Below are positions 1 through 8,873 of a stretch of 64,000 bases of DNA, in pieces. The position numbers and the translations under genes were made by a program. How positions within the stretch are numbered: position 1 is the first letter of the stretch; every line of letters begins with the position of its first letter. The notes below the pieces were generated by a model. That model made no database searches, was not told the DNA's origin, and saw only the letters and a list, made by a program, of their open reading frames with translations. Source of the stretch: Mariniblastus sp964414815 (GTDB taxonomy: Bacteria > Planctomycetota > Planctomycetia > Pirellulales > Pirellulaceae); contig CAYPXY010000007.1 of assembly GCA_964414815.1 (NCBI GenBank), positions 1 to 64,000 on the forward strand. Reading direction: 5' to 3'.

Positions 1-16
1 AGCAGGAGTCGTGTTT

Positions 17-58
17 TTCTAAAACTTTAACGGTATTGCGGTTAAACGAAAACTTTGA
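17..58. repeat. Intergenic repeat, copy 1 (circularly permuted)
   Basis: This stretch holds the blocks ACGGTATT and GCGGTTAAACGAAAACTT in that order. The same two blocks occur in opposite order, on the other strand, at 4513-4550. That arrangement is what two different cuts through a tandem array of one unit of about 28 bp would give. The segment lies upstream of the AsmA-like gene and does not code for protein. The function is unknown. Confidence 0.5.
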
Positions 59-175
59 CTGCATTGAGCCCAGCCAGACGCTCTGCTAGCGTCCCTATGC
101 CACTATCGGTTGCTCGCTGATATTCTTACACTCCTGCCGCTGATCTTTCTCTTTCTATATTTCATAGGCAGTACC

Positions 176-3100
176 ATGTCGCGACGAACTAGAAGCCGAC
201 GGGCGGATAATCCGTTTGATGAAAATGTATCCGGTCGGGAAATACGGACCACCGCCCGACAACGCACCACGACGCGTCGGCGACGCTGGCCGTGGGTGTT
301 GTTGTTTCTGCTGGTCGCGCTGTTCCTGCTGCCCAATATTCTGGGCTGGAGCGGATTACACCAGAAAGCCATCCACTATGCGCTCAGTGATTTCAACGGC
401 AATGTCTCTGTCGGCAAAGCGTCCCTTGGATGGCTGCAACCTGTATCGCTCACCAACATCAGGGCGCTCGACCAAGGTGGGAATGAGTTGGCGACCGTTG
501 AAAGCGTATCGACTTCGAAGTCACTCTTTCAACTGGCAATGGCGTTCTGGCAAAGCGGCGATTTGGGAAAGATCGAAGTCAGAAAGCCGGTTGCCCGACT
601 CGCTCTCCGTGCCGATGGAAGCAACTTCGAAGACGCGATCGCAAAATTCCTGACCAGCAGCCAGAATCAAACACCCGGCCCTTCCACCGTTGAGACCGAT
701 TCCACTTGGCAACTCCCCCAAGTCGCCCTGCACATCAAAGAAGGACAGGCACTGATCACCAGTTCGTCCGACTACCTCGCCTGGCAGATCGAAAACCTGG
801 ATGCCAATATTGAGCTTACCGCCCAGCAGGCCCCGGTTGTCCTCGATTCCAGGTTCGCCGTCACCCAATTTGAAATCGGTGCCGACAACCAGCCCCGAAA
901 CCCGCAAACAGGAAATCTGGCCATCGCTGCCGTGGTTGATCCGGGTGCTTCGGCACTGAAACTCGGTGAGATCGAATGTGAACTGGCGACGGAACATTTT
1001 CCGATATCGATTGCAGCGCCGTTTGCTCAGCGGTTCATCGGTCCGGCGCGATCGGGTGGGCAACTTTCGACCAACCTCAAGTCAAAAATCGATCTGAATC
1101 AGCTCAATCTCGCCGTCGATGTTCAGTCGCTTCAGCTTCGCGACCTGCAATTAGCCGCACCGGAAATGTTGGGTCAGGATCAGATACAACTCAGGAATCT
1201 TTACGCTCTCGGCTCGCTTCAGTTGACTCCCCGCTTGATTTCATCCAAGCAATTCGAGCTTCAATCGGATTTTGGAAAGGTCAAATCGAACGGAAGTTTT
1301 GATGTGAATCAACTGGCCCGTCTTGCGTCCGATGGAAAACTGCTCAACGAACCTCTTGATCTGACCGGCGAAATTGATCTGGCCGGGCTGGTTCGGATGT
1401 TGCCGACTACATTGCGACTTCACGAAGACGTCAACATTGAATCGGGAACCATCTCGTTTCAAGCCAACACACGAAACGAAGCGGACGCTCGCAAACTGGT
1501 ATTCAATGCCGATGCTTCGAACCTCAAGGGAACGCGCGGCGGGCAACCGATTGTGTGGCAAAGTCCACTTCATATCGCCGGGGCAATCGTGGAGAGAAAC
1601 AGCGAACTTGCACTGGAGAATCTCGATTGTCAGGCTGATTTTCTGCGGGTTGCCGGAAGCGGCACGCTCGAATCGGGTTCGTTCGCGCTCCGAGGCGATT
1701 TATCGCGTATGGTGGAGCGGGTCGGCCAATTCGTCGATCTGAGCGGGTTTGATTTTGAAGGCATCATCAATGGAGAGCTGGGCTGGCAGGCCGCAGAAGG
1801 TGCTTCGTTGACCTCCACGAATCCATTGCCCATTCAGATGGGCGGCCAGTTCGAAATCAAGCAGCCGACGATCGGGCTGCCTGACTTGCCGGTCTGGAAA
1901 CCATCGCAACTGCTTGTCAAGTTCAGTGGCGCCGGAACCGCCACACTCGATCCGCAAACGTCTGCCCGCACGATCACGCTTGACACCGGCGGCGCACGAA
2001 TTGACATCGGTGATGAGAACGCAACCGCACTGTTGACGGCTCCCTGGGCCGTTCCGTCGACCGAGATTCAGGCCAACGTCGAACTGGCGGGCAGCGTTGC
2101 AAACTGGCTGGCCCACATCCGAAATTTTGTGGACATCGGCACCCTTCAAGCAGACGGGCTCGCATCCGTCAAAGGCGCTGTCCGCATCGACAGCAACCAA
2201 ATGCAATTCCACAATGTCGAGTACATCGTCGACAACCTTGCGTTTGACGGGTACGGCATGAAGATTCGCGACCCGAGAGTCAATGGAACGGCTCAGGGGG
2301 CGGCAAGCCTCAATGGTTCGCAAGTCATGCTGAGCGATGTCACGTTGATCGGCCGCGCGATTGCAGCTCGGGGGCAGAACGTACGATTTGCTTTTGGCGA
2401 CACCATGCAAATGGATGGCGGGATCGGATTCCGCGGCGACGTGAATCAACTGGCCGCATGGTTTGAGCTTTCGACCAAGCCGGACAGTATCTACTGGTTC
2501 GGTTCTGCTGAAGGCACGGTTCAGTTTGCCTCTGCGGCAGAGGGAACTGCGGGTCAGGTCTCTGCGGTCATCACTGACTTGATCGCTGCACAACAACAAG
2601 TGCCGCCCAATGCTCCTGCGGGTACGAATCCGCAATGGACGGAGCTGTACCGCGATCCACAAGTTCAACTGACGTCGCAGTTGGTGCTGGCGGATGACTT
2701 CAATGCGATCCAGTTCAAACAGGCATCGCTTCGTTCGTCGGCGGTCAACATCGATACGAATGGAACGCTTTCTGACTTGAGTCAGACGATGATCGCGAAC
2801 CTGCAAGGTCAGTGGACGCCTTCGTGGGACCGGGTCCGTTCACTGCTGGCCGCATACACCGGCAACGCGATTCGACTTTCCGGAAAAGGCACCAAACCCT
2901 TTGCGATCCGTGGTCCGCTGCTGGCCGCGACCGTTCCTGCCGGGCCGAATACACCCTGGATTTCACCCGAACTCGAAGGTTCGTTGACGATGGGATGGGA
3001 TCAGGGCAGCTTCCTGGAAGTCCCCATCGGCGCCAGCGAAATCAGTGTGGATCTGAAGGACAGTATCGGTCGTGTGGCCACTCGCGGTATTACGTTCAGT

Positions 3101-4063
3101 GGCGGAACCCTACAGATTGCACCCTTGGTCGACATGCGAACGCAGAACCCCGTGGTGGCGATGCAACCGACGCGAGTGATCGACAACGTGGCGCTGACCG
3201 AGGATACGGCTCGCCAGTGGCTGAAATACGTTGCTCCGCTGGTGGCCGACGCGACCAGTGCTCAAGGGAACGTAACCGTGGACCTGGAGTCGTTGCAGAT
3301 GCCCATGCTCGATCCGGTATCCATCGAGGCGCGGGGAAGGATTCAAGTTGCCAACGTGGTCGTCGGAGCTGGGCCTCTGGCAGACCAATTGATTTCGACG
3401 GCTCAGCAAATTCGCTCGATGCTCAAACCCAATGCCAGCGAGAAGGATTTGAAAACATGGCTCCAGTTGAGCCAACAGACGATCCCGTTCACCATCAAGG
3501 ATCAGGTCGTGTATCATGAAAACGTCACCATCCAAACCAAAGAAGTGACTATCATTACCAGCGGGGCCGTTGGATTCGATCAGCGTTTGCAAATGGTGGC
3601 GGAGATTCCGATTGCGGACGACTGGATCGACGGGCAGCCGTACTTGGCCGGCCTCAAAGGACAGCGATTGCGGATTCCCATCGGCGGAACCGTGTCGAAA
3701 CCGGAACTGGATCGACGTGCGATTCAGATGTTGACGACCGACCTTGCCAAAAATGCTGCGTCGGGCGCGATCAACCAAGTGATCTCTGACAAGCTGGCTC
3801 CGAAAGCGACGGAGCTGCAGAATCAGTTGAATGAAAAGGTAACCGGCGAGTTGGGGCGGTTCCAGGATCGGCTCGGTGAGAAACTAGGCGGACAGATTCC
3901 CGGTCTCGGCGGATTGGTCAATCCCAACACCACGCCAAACACTACGCCCAACGCCAATCCAAACAGTACGCCCAACGGCGCGGCTCAGCCACTGGGCGGT
4001 CTGGGCAATTCGCTCGAAGAAGGCCTGAAGAAGGGATTGGGCGACCTGTTCAAGAGGAATTAG
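176..4063 (+). CDS. AsmA-like membrane-anchored protein
   Basis: A protein of about 1295 residues with a short basic N-terminus (MSRRTRSRR), one membrane span near residues 37-55 and a very long periplasmic region rich in beta-strand-like repeats. This is the build of the AsmA/TamB/DUF748 superfamily, whose members bridge the inner and outer membrane and are linked to lipid transport or outer-membrane assembly. The tail is low-complexity (repeated NPN/TPN units near codons 1260-1290) and ends in a charged KKGLGDLFKRN. I place the start at ATG 176; the frame is open upstream to a TTG at 110, which would add a second hydrophobic stretch. infA follows on the same strand 73 bp later. Family membership is inferred from overall architecture; the exact subfamily is unclear. 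Confidence 0.6.
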   Translation: MSRRTRSRRADNPFDENVSGREIRTTARQRTTTRRRRWPWVLLFLLVALFLLPNILGWSGLHQKAIHYALSDFNGNVSVGKASLGWLQPVSLTNIRALDQGGNELATVESVSTSKSLFQLAMAFWQSGDLGKIEVRKPVARLALRADGSNFEDAIAKFLTSSQNQTPGPSTVETDSTWQLPQVALHIKEGQALITSSSDYLAWQIENLDANIELTAQQAPVVLDSRFAVTQFEIGADNQPRNPQTGNLAIAAVVDPGASALKLGEIECELATEHFPISIAAPFAQRFIGPARSGGQLSTNLKSKIDLNQLNLAVDVQSLQLRDLQLAAPEMLGQDQIQLRNLYALGSLQLTPRLISSKQFELQSDFGKVKSNGSFDVNQLARLASDGKLLNEPLDLTGEIDLAGLVRMLPTTLRLHEDVNIESGTISFQANTRNEADARKLVFNADASNLKGTRGGQPIVWQSPLHIAGAIVERNSELALENLDCQADFLRVAGSGTLESGSFALRGDLSRMVERVGQFVDLSGFDFEGIINGELGWQAAEGASLTSTNPLPIQMGGQFEIKQPTIGLPDLPVWKPSQLLVKFSGAGTATLDPQTSARTITLDTGGARIDIGDENATALLTAPWAVPSTEIQANVELAGSVANWLAHIRNFVDIGTLQADGLASVKGAVRIDSNQMQFHNVEYIVDNLAFDGYGMKIRDPRVNGTAQGAASLNGSQVMLSDVTLIGRAIAARGQNVRFAFGDTMQMDGGIGFRGDVNQLAAWFELSTKPDSIYWFGSAEGTVQFASAAEGTAGQVSAVITDLIAAQQQVPPNAPAGTNPQWTELYRDPQVQLTSQLVLADDFNAIQFKQASLRSSAVNIDTNGTLSDLSQTMIANLQGQWTPSWDRVRSLLAAYTGNAIRLSGKGTKPFAIRGPLLAATVPAGPNTPWISPELEGSLTMGWDQGSFLEVPIGASEISVDLKDSIGRVATRGITFSGGTLQIAPLVDMRTQNPVVAMQPTRVIDNVALTEDTARQWLKYVAPLVADATSAQGNVTVDLESLQMPMLDPVSIEARGRIQVANVVVGAGPLADQLISTAQQIRSMLKPNASEKDLKTWLQLSQQTIPFTIKDQVVYHENVTIQTKEVTIITSGAVGFDQRLQMVAEIPIADDWIDGQPYLAGLKGQRLRIPIGGTVSKPELDRRAIQMLTTDLAKNAASGAINQVISDKLAPKATELQNQLNEKVTGELGRFQDRLGEKLGGQIPGLGGLVNPNTTPNTTPNANPNSTPNGAAQPLGGLGNSLEEGLKKGLGDLFKRN

Positions 4064-4096
4064 AAAAGGATTCTGGCTTTCGGTTCCGATTTCGGC

Positions 4097-4102
4097 TATA
4101 AT
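4097..4102 (+). promoter_or_regulatory. infA -10 box
   Basis: A perfect TATAAT hexamer 35 bp upstream of the infA start. No clear -35 hexamer was seen at the usual distance. Confidence 0.45.
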
Positions 4103-4136
4103 TCCTGACTTCACACAAACCCAAAAGAAAGGTCTT

Positions 4137-4355
4137 ATGCCGAAAGAAGAATCATTTGAAGTCGAGGGAACGGTAACTCAAGCCTTGGCCAATACCCGGT
4201 TTCGCGTTGAGCTGGAGACCGGAAACGAAGTTCTTGCCCATGTCGCCGGGCGGATGCGGAAAAATTTTATACGGATCGTCCCTGGGGACAAAGTCCGTGT
4301 CGAGCTTTCACCCTACGATTTGACCAAGGGTCGTATCGTCTTCCGAGAGCGTTAG
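4137..4355 (+). CDS. infA: Translation initiation factor IF-1
   Basis: Seventy-two residues, the standard IF-1 length, starting MPKEESFEVEGTV and containing the OB-fold signature GNEVLAHVAGRMRKNFIRI followed by PGDKVRVELSPYD and the KGRI terminus. IF-1 binds the A site of the 30S subunit during initiation. It has its own -10 box and an AAAGAAAGG-type ribosome site just upstream, so it is probably transcribed alone. No ribosomal protein gene is adjacent. The identification is secure. Confidence 0.97.
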   Translation: MPKEESFEVEGTVTQALANTRFRVELETGNEVLAHVAGRMRKNFIRIVPGDKVRVELSPYDLTKGRIVFRER

Positions 4356-4398
4356 TCCGCCAGTTTTGAATTACAGGTTTGCGGACCGAGACTGGACC

Positions 4399-4508
4399 TC
4401 TATGGAGTGCGGGACTCTTGTACCGCTATCGTTTCTATGGTTCCGGACGGTTTCGACCACCGATGAAATCCAAATATCCAAAGCGGTACAGAGATCCCGC
4501 ACTCCATA
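4399..4508. repeat. 27-bp imperfect inverted repeat after infA
   Basis: Two arms of 27 bp, TATGGAGTGCGGGA...TACCGCT at about 4400-4426 and its complement at about 4481-4508, differ at three central positions and enclose about 55 bp. There is no T-tract, so this is not a simple terminator. It resembles the small palindromic mobile repeats scattered between planctomycete genes. Confidence 0.5.
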
Positions 4509-4512
4509 AATA

Positions 4513-4550
4513 GCCGCAATACCGTATAAGTTTTCGTTTAACCGCGCTGC
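4513..4550. repeat. Intergenic repeat, copy 2 (permuted)
   Basis: On the minus strand the order is GCGGTTAAACGAAAACTT then ATACGGTATTGCGG, the circular permutation of the copy at 17-58. It lies between the 27-bp inverted repeat and purE. A short run of CCCGAA(T/C)-type direct repeats (about 4599-4647) follows directly before the purE start. Confidence 0.5.
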
Positions 4551-4648
4551 CAAGCGGATGTCACTGAGTGATGTCTCCAGAACTTTAGTCGTATTTGTCC
4601 CGAACCCCAAATCCCTAGCCCCGAACCCCGAATCCCGAATCCCGAATT

Positions 4649-5134
4649 ATGGAATCTCCTGCTGTAGCCGTTGTCATGGGAAGCAAGTCTGACTGGGAAG
4701 TCATGTCAGAAGCTGAACAGATGCTCAAACGATTTCGAGTCAGTCATGAATGTCGTGTGCTTTCGGCGCATCGAACGCCGGATGCGACGCTTGACTATGC
4801 CAAGGCCGCCAAGGAACGGGGTGTGAAGGTGATTATTGCTGCGGCCGGTGGTGCGGCTCATCTGGCGGGGGTCATTGCGGCGGTGACACCGTTGCCTGTG
4901 CTGGGAGTGCCCATTCAAAGCCGCTCGCTCAACGGCCTGGATTCACTGTTGTCGATGGTACAAATGCCTGCGGGGATCCCGGTGGGCACGCTGGCCATCG
5001 GTACTGCCGGAGCCGTGAATGCGGCGTTGCTGGCCATCCGGATGCTGGCCGTCAACGATCCGTCGCTCGACAAGAAGCTGGAAGAATTCCACGCCGAGCA
5101 GCGCGAGAAAGTGCTGAAGGATTCACATCTGTAA
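4649..5134 (+). CDS. purE: N5-carboxyaminoimidazole ribonucleotide mutase
   Basis: A 161-residue PurE, normal length for the class I enzyme. It carries VVMGSKSDWEVM at the N-terminus, SAHRTPDATLDYA (the catalytic His loop), IAAAGGAAHLAGVIAA, and GVPIQSRSLNGLDSLLSMVQMPAGIPVGTLAIG split across the active site. It converts N5-CAIR to CAIR in purine synthesis in the cytoplasm. purK is not next to it. The last 12 bp overlap the 3' end of the convergent kinase gene. A ribosome-binding site is poor because the upstream region is CCCGAA repeat. Confidence 0.95.
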   Translation: MESPAVAVVMGSKSDWEVMSEAEQMLKRFRVSHECRVLSAHRTPDATLDYAKAAKERGVKVIIAAAGGAAHLAGVIAAVTPLPVLGVPIQSRSLNGLDSLLSMVQMPAGIPVGTLAIGTAGAVNAALLAIRMLAVNDPSLDKKLEEFHAEQREKVLKDSHL

Positions 5135-7411
5135 GTCCTGCACATAGTCGTCAATATACTGCACGGCAACCACGGATGCTGCAAATCCGGCTGCCGTGGT
5201 CAGAATCGTCGCCAGCAGATAGTGACGCGGAATGTCATCCGTCACGGCCAGCAGTACCAATGCGATCAACGGGATCGCTGCGGCCGTCATCAAATATTTT
5301 CTGGCCATTCGGCGGAGGTGGGGGCCCCAGCCGTCAATATCCAGTTCGCCCAGATTCCTGGCTACGGTTCGCGGATAGTAGAGCATCAAATTCATCCAGG
5401 TGATCCAGAAGAACGGATAGACCATCGCCACTCCGCCGCAAATCGTGAGCGACGAAAAAAAGTGCAGCGCGTCGGACCAACGAAAGGATTGATCATTCGC
5501 CAACAGCAGCGCCGGAAAAATCAGCCCCGCCAGAAACCACAGGCCGCCACAAATCAGCGCGACCTGATGACCCAGATTCCAGAAAGGATCGGACGGTTTT
5601 CGGGATGCTGGTGGACGGTCGCGGTGGGGCTCGTGTGATGTAATGTTGCGCGAGTGTTTGACGATCAGATACATCGTCAGGCCCACGCCCAGCGGAAAGA
5701 ATAGGCTGTTGACCCAAGTAGCCACTCGCACAAAGGTCGGCCACAGGTCAGGATACCGCGCCACAATCTGGCTGTTGTTGTAGGCAAAATTGAAAACGGC
5801 TGCGATCAAATTCGGAACCAGACTGCCAATCGTCAGCACTAGCCACGGTGGAAGTTTTCCGACTTTCTGAACCCACGGTCGCCAAGCTGGAAAAATCCTG
5901 GACGCGGCTTTCGGATGTAACGCCAGCTTGAGTTTCTCCTTGAGCTTGGCACCCGTGGCGGGCCGCTCACTGCGATCGAGCGCCAGACATTCCCGGATGG
6001 TCTGATCCAGCACTTTGAACACGGGATGGTTTTCAAACACCGTGGCGACCGTTCCAGGCTCAACCGGTCGGCGCCGAGCATCCAGCTCATTCTTCATGGC
6101 ATCGGTCCAGCTCTTGGGCATTCCATCCAGATGCCACGGCCTCGAATTGTGTAATATTTCATACAAAACAACGCCCAGTGAGAATAGGTCGGAGCGGCCA
6201 TCAAGGTCTTCGGCGCGGAGCGTACTGCGGAGCGCACTGGCTTCCGAGACGTGGGGCACGGTGGACGTCAGGGTACGGCTGATGGTTGCGGAGGTGGGAG
6301 ACGGTTCATCCGTATTGATCGTGGAAGAGACAACGATTTCCAGTTGCTCGGGGGACATGTAGGCCAGCGAGCCGCCAAAATAAGCCGCCGCACCGGCTCG
6401 GCCCGCGATTCCCGAATAGCTCACGTTGAAGTCCGCGAGCCGAGGTGTGCCGTCGGCGGCGAGCAGAATATTGGCGGGTTTGATGTCCCGGTGGATCACC
6501 GACTTGCGGTGAGCGTAATCAAGACCCTCGCACAACTGAACGCCAATCCATGCGACGGTGGCTGGCCAGTCCAGTTGATGCAGCAATTTTTCTGAATCGA
6601 GATGCGGAGGAGGTTCGAGTCCATATTGATTCAGTCGCTGGGCAATCACCTTGAGCAAATCCGACCCGCGCCGCGACTCGACGGGGATGGCTGCAACATC
6701 GTCGACGCATTGGCCCAGGGTTCCGCCCCCGACGAACTGCATGTAGAGCAATCGGGCGGGCGGGTTGTTCAAGTTCCGCTCGTCGTACACACGAACGATG
6801 TTGGGGTGATCGAGCTGGGAGAGTGTTTGCGATTCTTCACTGCTGCGAGACGAAACTTTCAGGGCCACCAGACGCTGCAATGTTTCCTGCAATGCGAGGT
6901 AGACGCTGGCGAACGCTCCCTGTCCGACACATCGCAGGATGCGAAAGTCTTCGATCAAGGCACCGATCGGAAGCGTCTGTACGTTTTTGGTGTTTAGATT
7001 TTTCGGAGGAGCAAATTGGCGAAGGGTCTGTACGTGCTGGAGTCCTCCCTGCCAGTGCTGCAGCACTGCGGCCAGATGGGGAAACCGCTGGATATACTCG
7101 GTAATGTCCGGTGTGATTCCGGAATCACCCAACACCTGCAGTTCTTCCAGGATCATGTCGGGTGGAACCTGGTCGCGAGGAATTTCGGCGGCAAATTCGG
7201 TCAGGTAGTCGTCGAGCCGACGATCCAGGCCCGCTTCTGCTGCTGCGGCAAGATCCAATTTGATCAGTTCGATCAACACCAGCCGGTAGGAATGGTCCGA
7301 TGAGACGGGCAGGAACTGACGCAGTTCCGAGATGGCCGCAACGGGAGCCTGGCTTTGTAGTTTGCCGATACAAAGCTCCAGCAGGTCCAGTGTCTGTTGC
7401 CATTGGCTCAT
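5123..7411 (-). CDS. Membrane-anchored Ser/Thr protein kinase
   Basis: 762 residues. Residues 1-150 form a helical N-terminal part common in planctomycete kinases. The kinase domain runs from about 155 to 490, with the glycine loop GQGAFASVY (163-171), the ATP-binding Lys in VALKV (about 185), the catalytic loop VIHRDIKPANI and the activation-segment end YMSPEQLE. The usual DFG triad is DFN (ADFNVSYSG). After the kinase domain come six predicted membrane spans (about 515-760), so the catalytic part faces the cytoplasm. Substrate and signal are unknown. It is a single gene, converging on purE with a 12-bp overlap; the PEP-CTERM gene is divergent from it. Confidence 0.88.
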   Translation of the reverse strand: MSQWQQTLDLLELCIGKLQSQAPVAAISELRQFLPVSSDHSYRLVLIELIKLDLAAAAEAGLDRRLDDYLTEFAAEIPRDQVPPDMILEELQVLGDSGITPDITEYIQRFPHLAAVLQHWQGGLQHVQTLRQFAPPKNLNTKNVQTLPIGALIEDFRILRCVGQGAFASVYLALQETLQRLVALKVSSRSSEESQTLSQLDHPNIVRVYDERNLNNPPARLLYMQFVGGGTLGQCVDDVAAIPVESRRGSDLLKVIAQRLNQYGLEPPPHLDSEKLLHQLDWPATVAWIGVQLCEGLDYAHRKSVIHRDIKPANILLAADGTPRLADFNVSYSGIAGRAGAAAYFGGSLAYMSPEQLEIVVSSTINTDEPSPTSATISRTLTSTVPHVSEASALRSTLRAEDLDGRSDLFSLGVVLYEILHNSRPWHLDGMPKSWTDAMKNELDARRRPVEPGTVATVFENHPVFKVLDQTIRECLALDRSERPATGAKLKEKLKLALHPKAASRIFPAWRPWVQKVGKLPPWLVLTIGSLVPNLIAAVFNFAYNNSQIVARYPDLWPTFVRVATWVNSLFFPLGVGLTMYLIVKHSRNITSHEPHRDRPPASRKPSDPFWNLGHQVALICGGLWFLAGLIFPALLLANDQSFRWSDALHFFSSLTICGGVAMVYPFFWITWMNLMLYYPRTVARNLGELDIDGWGPHLRRMARKYLMTAAAIPLIALVLLAVTDDIPRHYLLATILTTAAGFAASVVAVQYIDDYVQDLQM

Positions 7412-7725
7412 GGTGTCGAGTCGGGAAAGTCATTCCATGTTGCTGAAGTCGGGATTCCGTGAAAATGCGACTGCTATTGTATTCCGCTGCGTGAAGGGTT
7501 GAAATCACCCGTTGCATGGCAGATCAGGTCGAACTATAATGACCTCTGCAAGCCTGAGCTTTTGTTTAGGCCATTTCTTACGACGCAGCAAGCGATACGA
7601 GTTACTCCGAACGCATCGGATTCGTTCATTCTCTCAGCCAGCCACGCTCGACATGAGTTGCTTCGGTTTTCGTGTTGAACCGCAAGCTTTTATCTCCCGT
7701 TGTTTGTTTTCAGTGAGGCTCTCCT
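7412..7725. other. Divergent intergenic region
   Basis: 314 bp between the kinase and the PEP-CTERM gene. It contains one good -10 hexamer on the plus strand (CTATAATGACC, about 7533-7543). A 77-codon frame on the plus strand shows no protein-like composition and was not called. Nothing else was recognised. Confidence 0.4.
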
Positions 7726-8766
7726 ATGTTATATCGTCTATGTAATCTCGTGCCGTGTGCAAACCAGGAAAGGGTTCCTACCCGTGAATCGGATGCTCGT
7801 GTAAAAAGTTCAAGTTATGTATCTCGAATAGCAACAATTTTGATTGCTAGTTCAATTGGGGTGGGAATGTTGAATCCGTCGGCCCATGCCGACATCATAT
7901 GGGCGTACAGCGCTTCGAGTGTTCCCGACCGGATTGATGCGTCGGATTCAAATGGTTCCGACTTCAGGAGTTTGTGGACCTCTCCCAACCCTGGAGGAGG
8001 TTACGGTCCTTGGGGCGTGGCCGTCAATTCGGTGACTCGACGCGTCTTTTGGAGTGATACCGTTGCACGAAGCATCTCCTCCGCTTCGCTGGTAGGTGGT
8101 GGCGAACAAGTTCATTTTACATACACAGGGCCGGTGAGTAGTTTGGCCGTCGACCCACAATCAAACTGGATCTATTTTGTGTCATCAGGCGTCGGTATTG
8201 TCAGGGGCAATTTGGATGGCTCGGTCATCGAAACGGTGGCTTCGATCGGCACGGCCAATTCCTGGTTGACGATTGATTCGGTCAATCGGTATCTCTACTT
8301 CACTGAATCAGCGAACAATCGAATCGGTCGATTGAGCCTGGATGGAACGCCAACGATCGAAACCGTGTTGTCGGGGACCGGAACAGGGACCGGGGCGAGA
8401 GGACTGGTGGTGAGCGGCGACTCCGTTTACTGGCTGAACGGTTCGACGGACTTTCTATATCGTGGTTCCTTGACGACCGGTACCATAGAAACGTTGGTGA
8501 ATTTGTCAGAGTTGAATGGTGGAGTAGGTTCCACAACCAATGGCCTGACAACGGATGGCGAGTTTCTCTACTGGACCGAAGGCCAAACAAATCTTCGGGG
8601 CGTCTACAGGTCTGACTTAAACGGAAACGGCGCGACCAGGATAATTGACGCAGGAATGGAGGGCTCACCCTTGGGAATCGCAAGTTTTAACGCGATTCCG
8701 GAACCCACCAGCGGGTTCGTTCTGTTGGGGATTGCGAGCGTGATGGGTTTGATCCGGCGAAAGTAG
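7726..8766 (+). CDS. PEP-CTERM beta-propeller protein
   Basis: 346 residues. A hydrophobic signal segment lies near residues 34-55 (ATILIASSIGVGML...SAHA) behind an unusually long hydrophilic leader. The body contains repeated YWTD/NHL-like blades (for example VFWSDTVARSI, RYLYFTESANNRIGRL, EFLYWTEGQTN). The C-terminus is a textbook PEP-CTERM tail: IPEP, a membrane span and a final RRK, the signal handled by exosortase in exopolysaccharide-producing bacteria. The protein is presumably secreted and sorted to the envelope. A GTGAGG sequence supports ATG 7726, but the long leader leaves the start uncertain. No exosortase gene lies in the window. Confidence 0.8.
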   Translation: MLYRLCNLVPCANQERVPTRESDARVKSSSYVSRIATILIASSIGVGMLNPSAHADIIWAYSASSVPDRIDASDSNGSDFRSLWTSPNPGGGYGPWGVAVNSVTRRVFWSDTVARSISSASLVGGGEQVHFTYTGPVSSLAVDPQSNWIYFVSSGVGIVRGNLDGSVIETVASIGTANSWLTIDSVNRYLYFTESANNRIGRLSLDGTPTIETVLSGTGTGTGARGLVVSGDSVYWLNGSTDFLYRGSLTTGTIETLVNLSELNGGVGSTTNGLTTDGEFLYWTEGQTNLRGVYRSDLNGNGATRIIDAGMEGSPLGIASFNAIPEPTSGFVLLGIASVMGLIRRK

Positions 8767-8792
8767 TTTCGTTCCGGGTAGGCTATCCGCGC

Positions 8793-8871
8793 AACCGTTC
8801 ACGAAACAATGTCGAACGATTGAGGACAATCGTTCGACAATAGCTGTAGTCGGTCAGTCTCGTGAATGGTT
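8793..8871. repeat. Nested inverted repeat (hairpin element)
   Basis: An outer 12-bp arm pair, AACCGTTCACGA (8793-8804) and TCGTGAATGGTT (8860-8871), with one mismatch, encloses a perfect 13-bp hairpin: TGTCGAACGATTG (8810-8822), loop AGGA, and its complement (8827-8839). It lies between two convergent genes. The inner stem could help end transcription on either strand, but there is no T-tract. The outer arm sequence AACCGTTCACGAAA recurs at about 52,133. Confidence 0.6.
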
Positions 8872-8873
8872 CC

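Noticed and set aside
1700..2806. 368-codon minus-strand frame inside the AsmA-like gene
   Set aside because: Arg/Leu/Gln-rich composition without motifs; it is a shadow of the plus-strand gene.
4599..4647. CCCGAAT/CCCGAAC tandem repeat as a CRISPR or regulatory array
   Set aside because: The units are about 6-8 bp without spacers; it is simple-sequence repeat ahead of purE.
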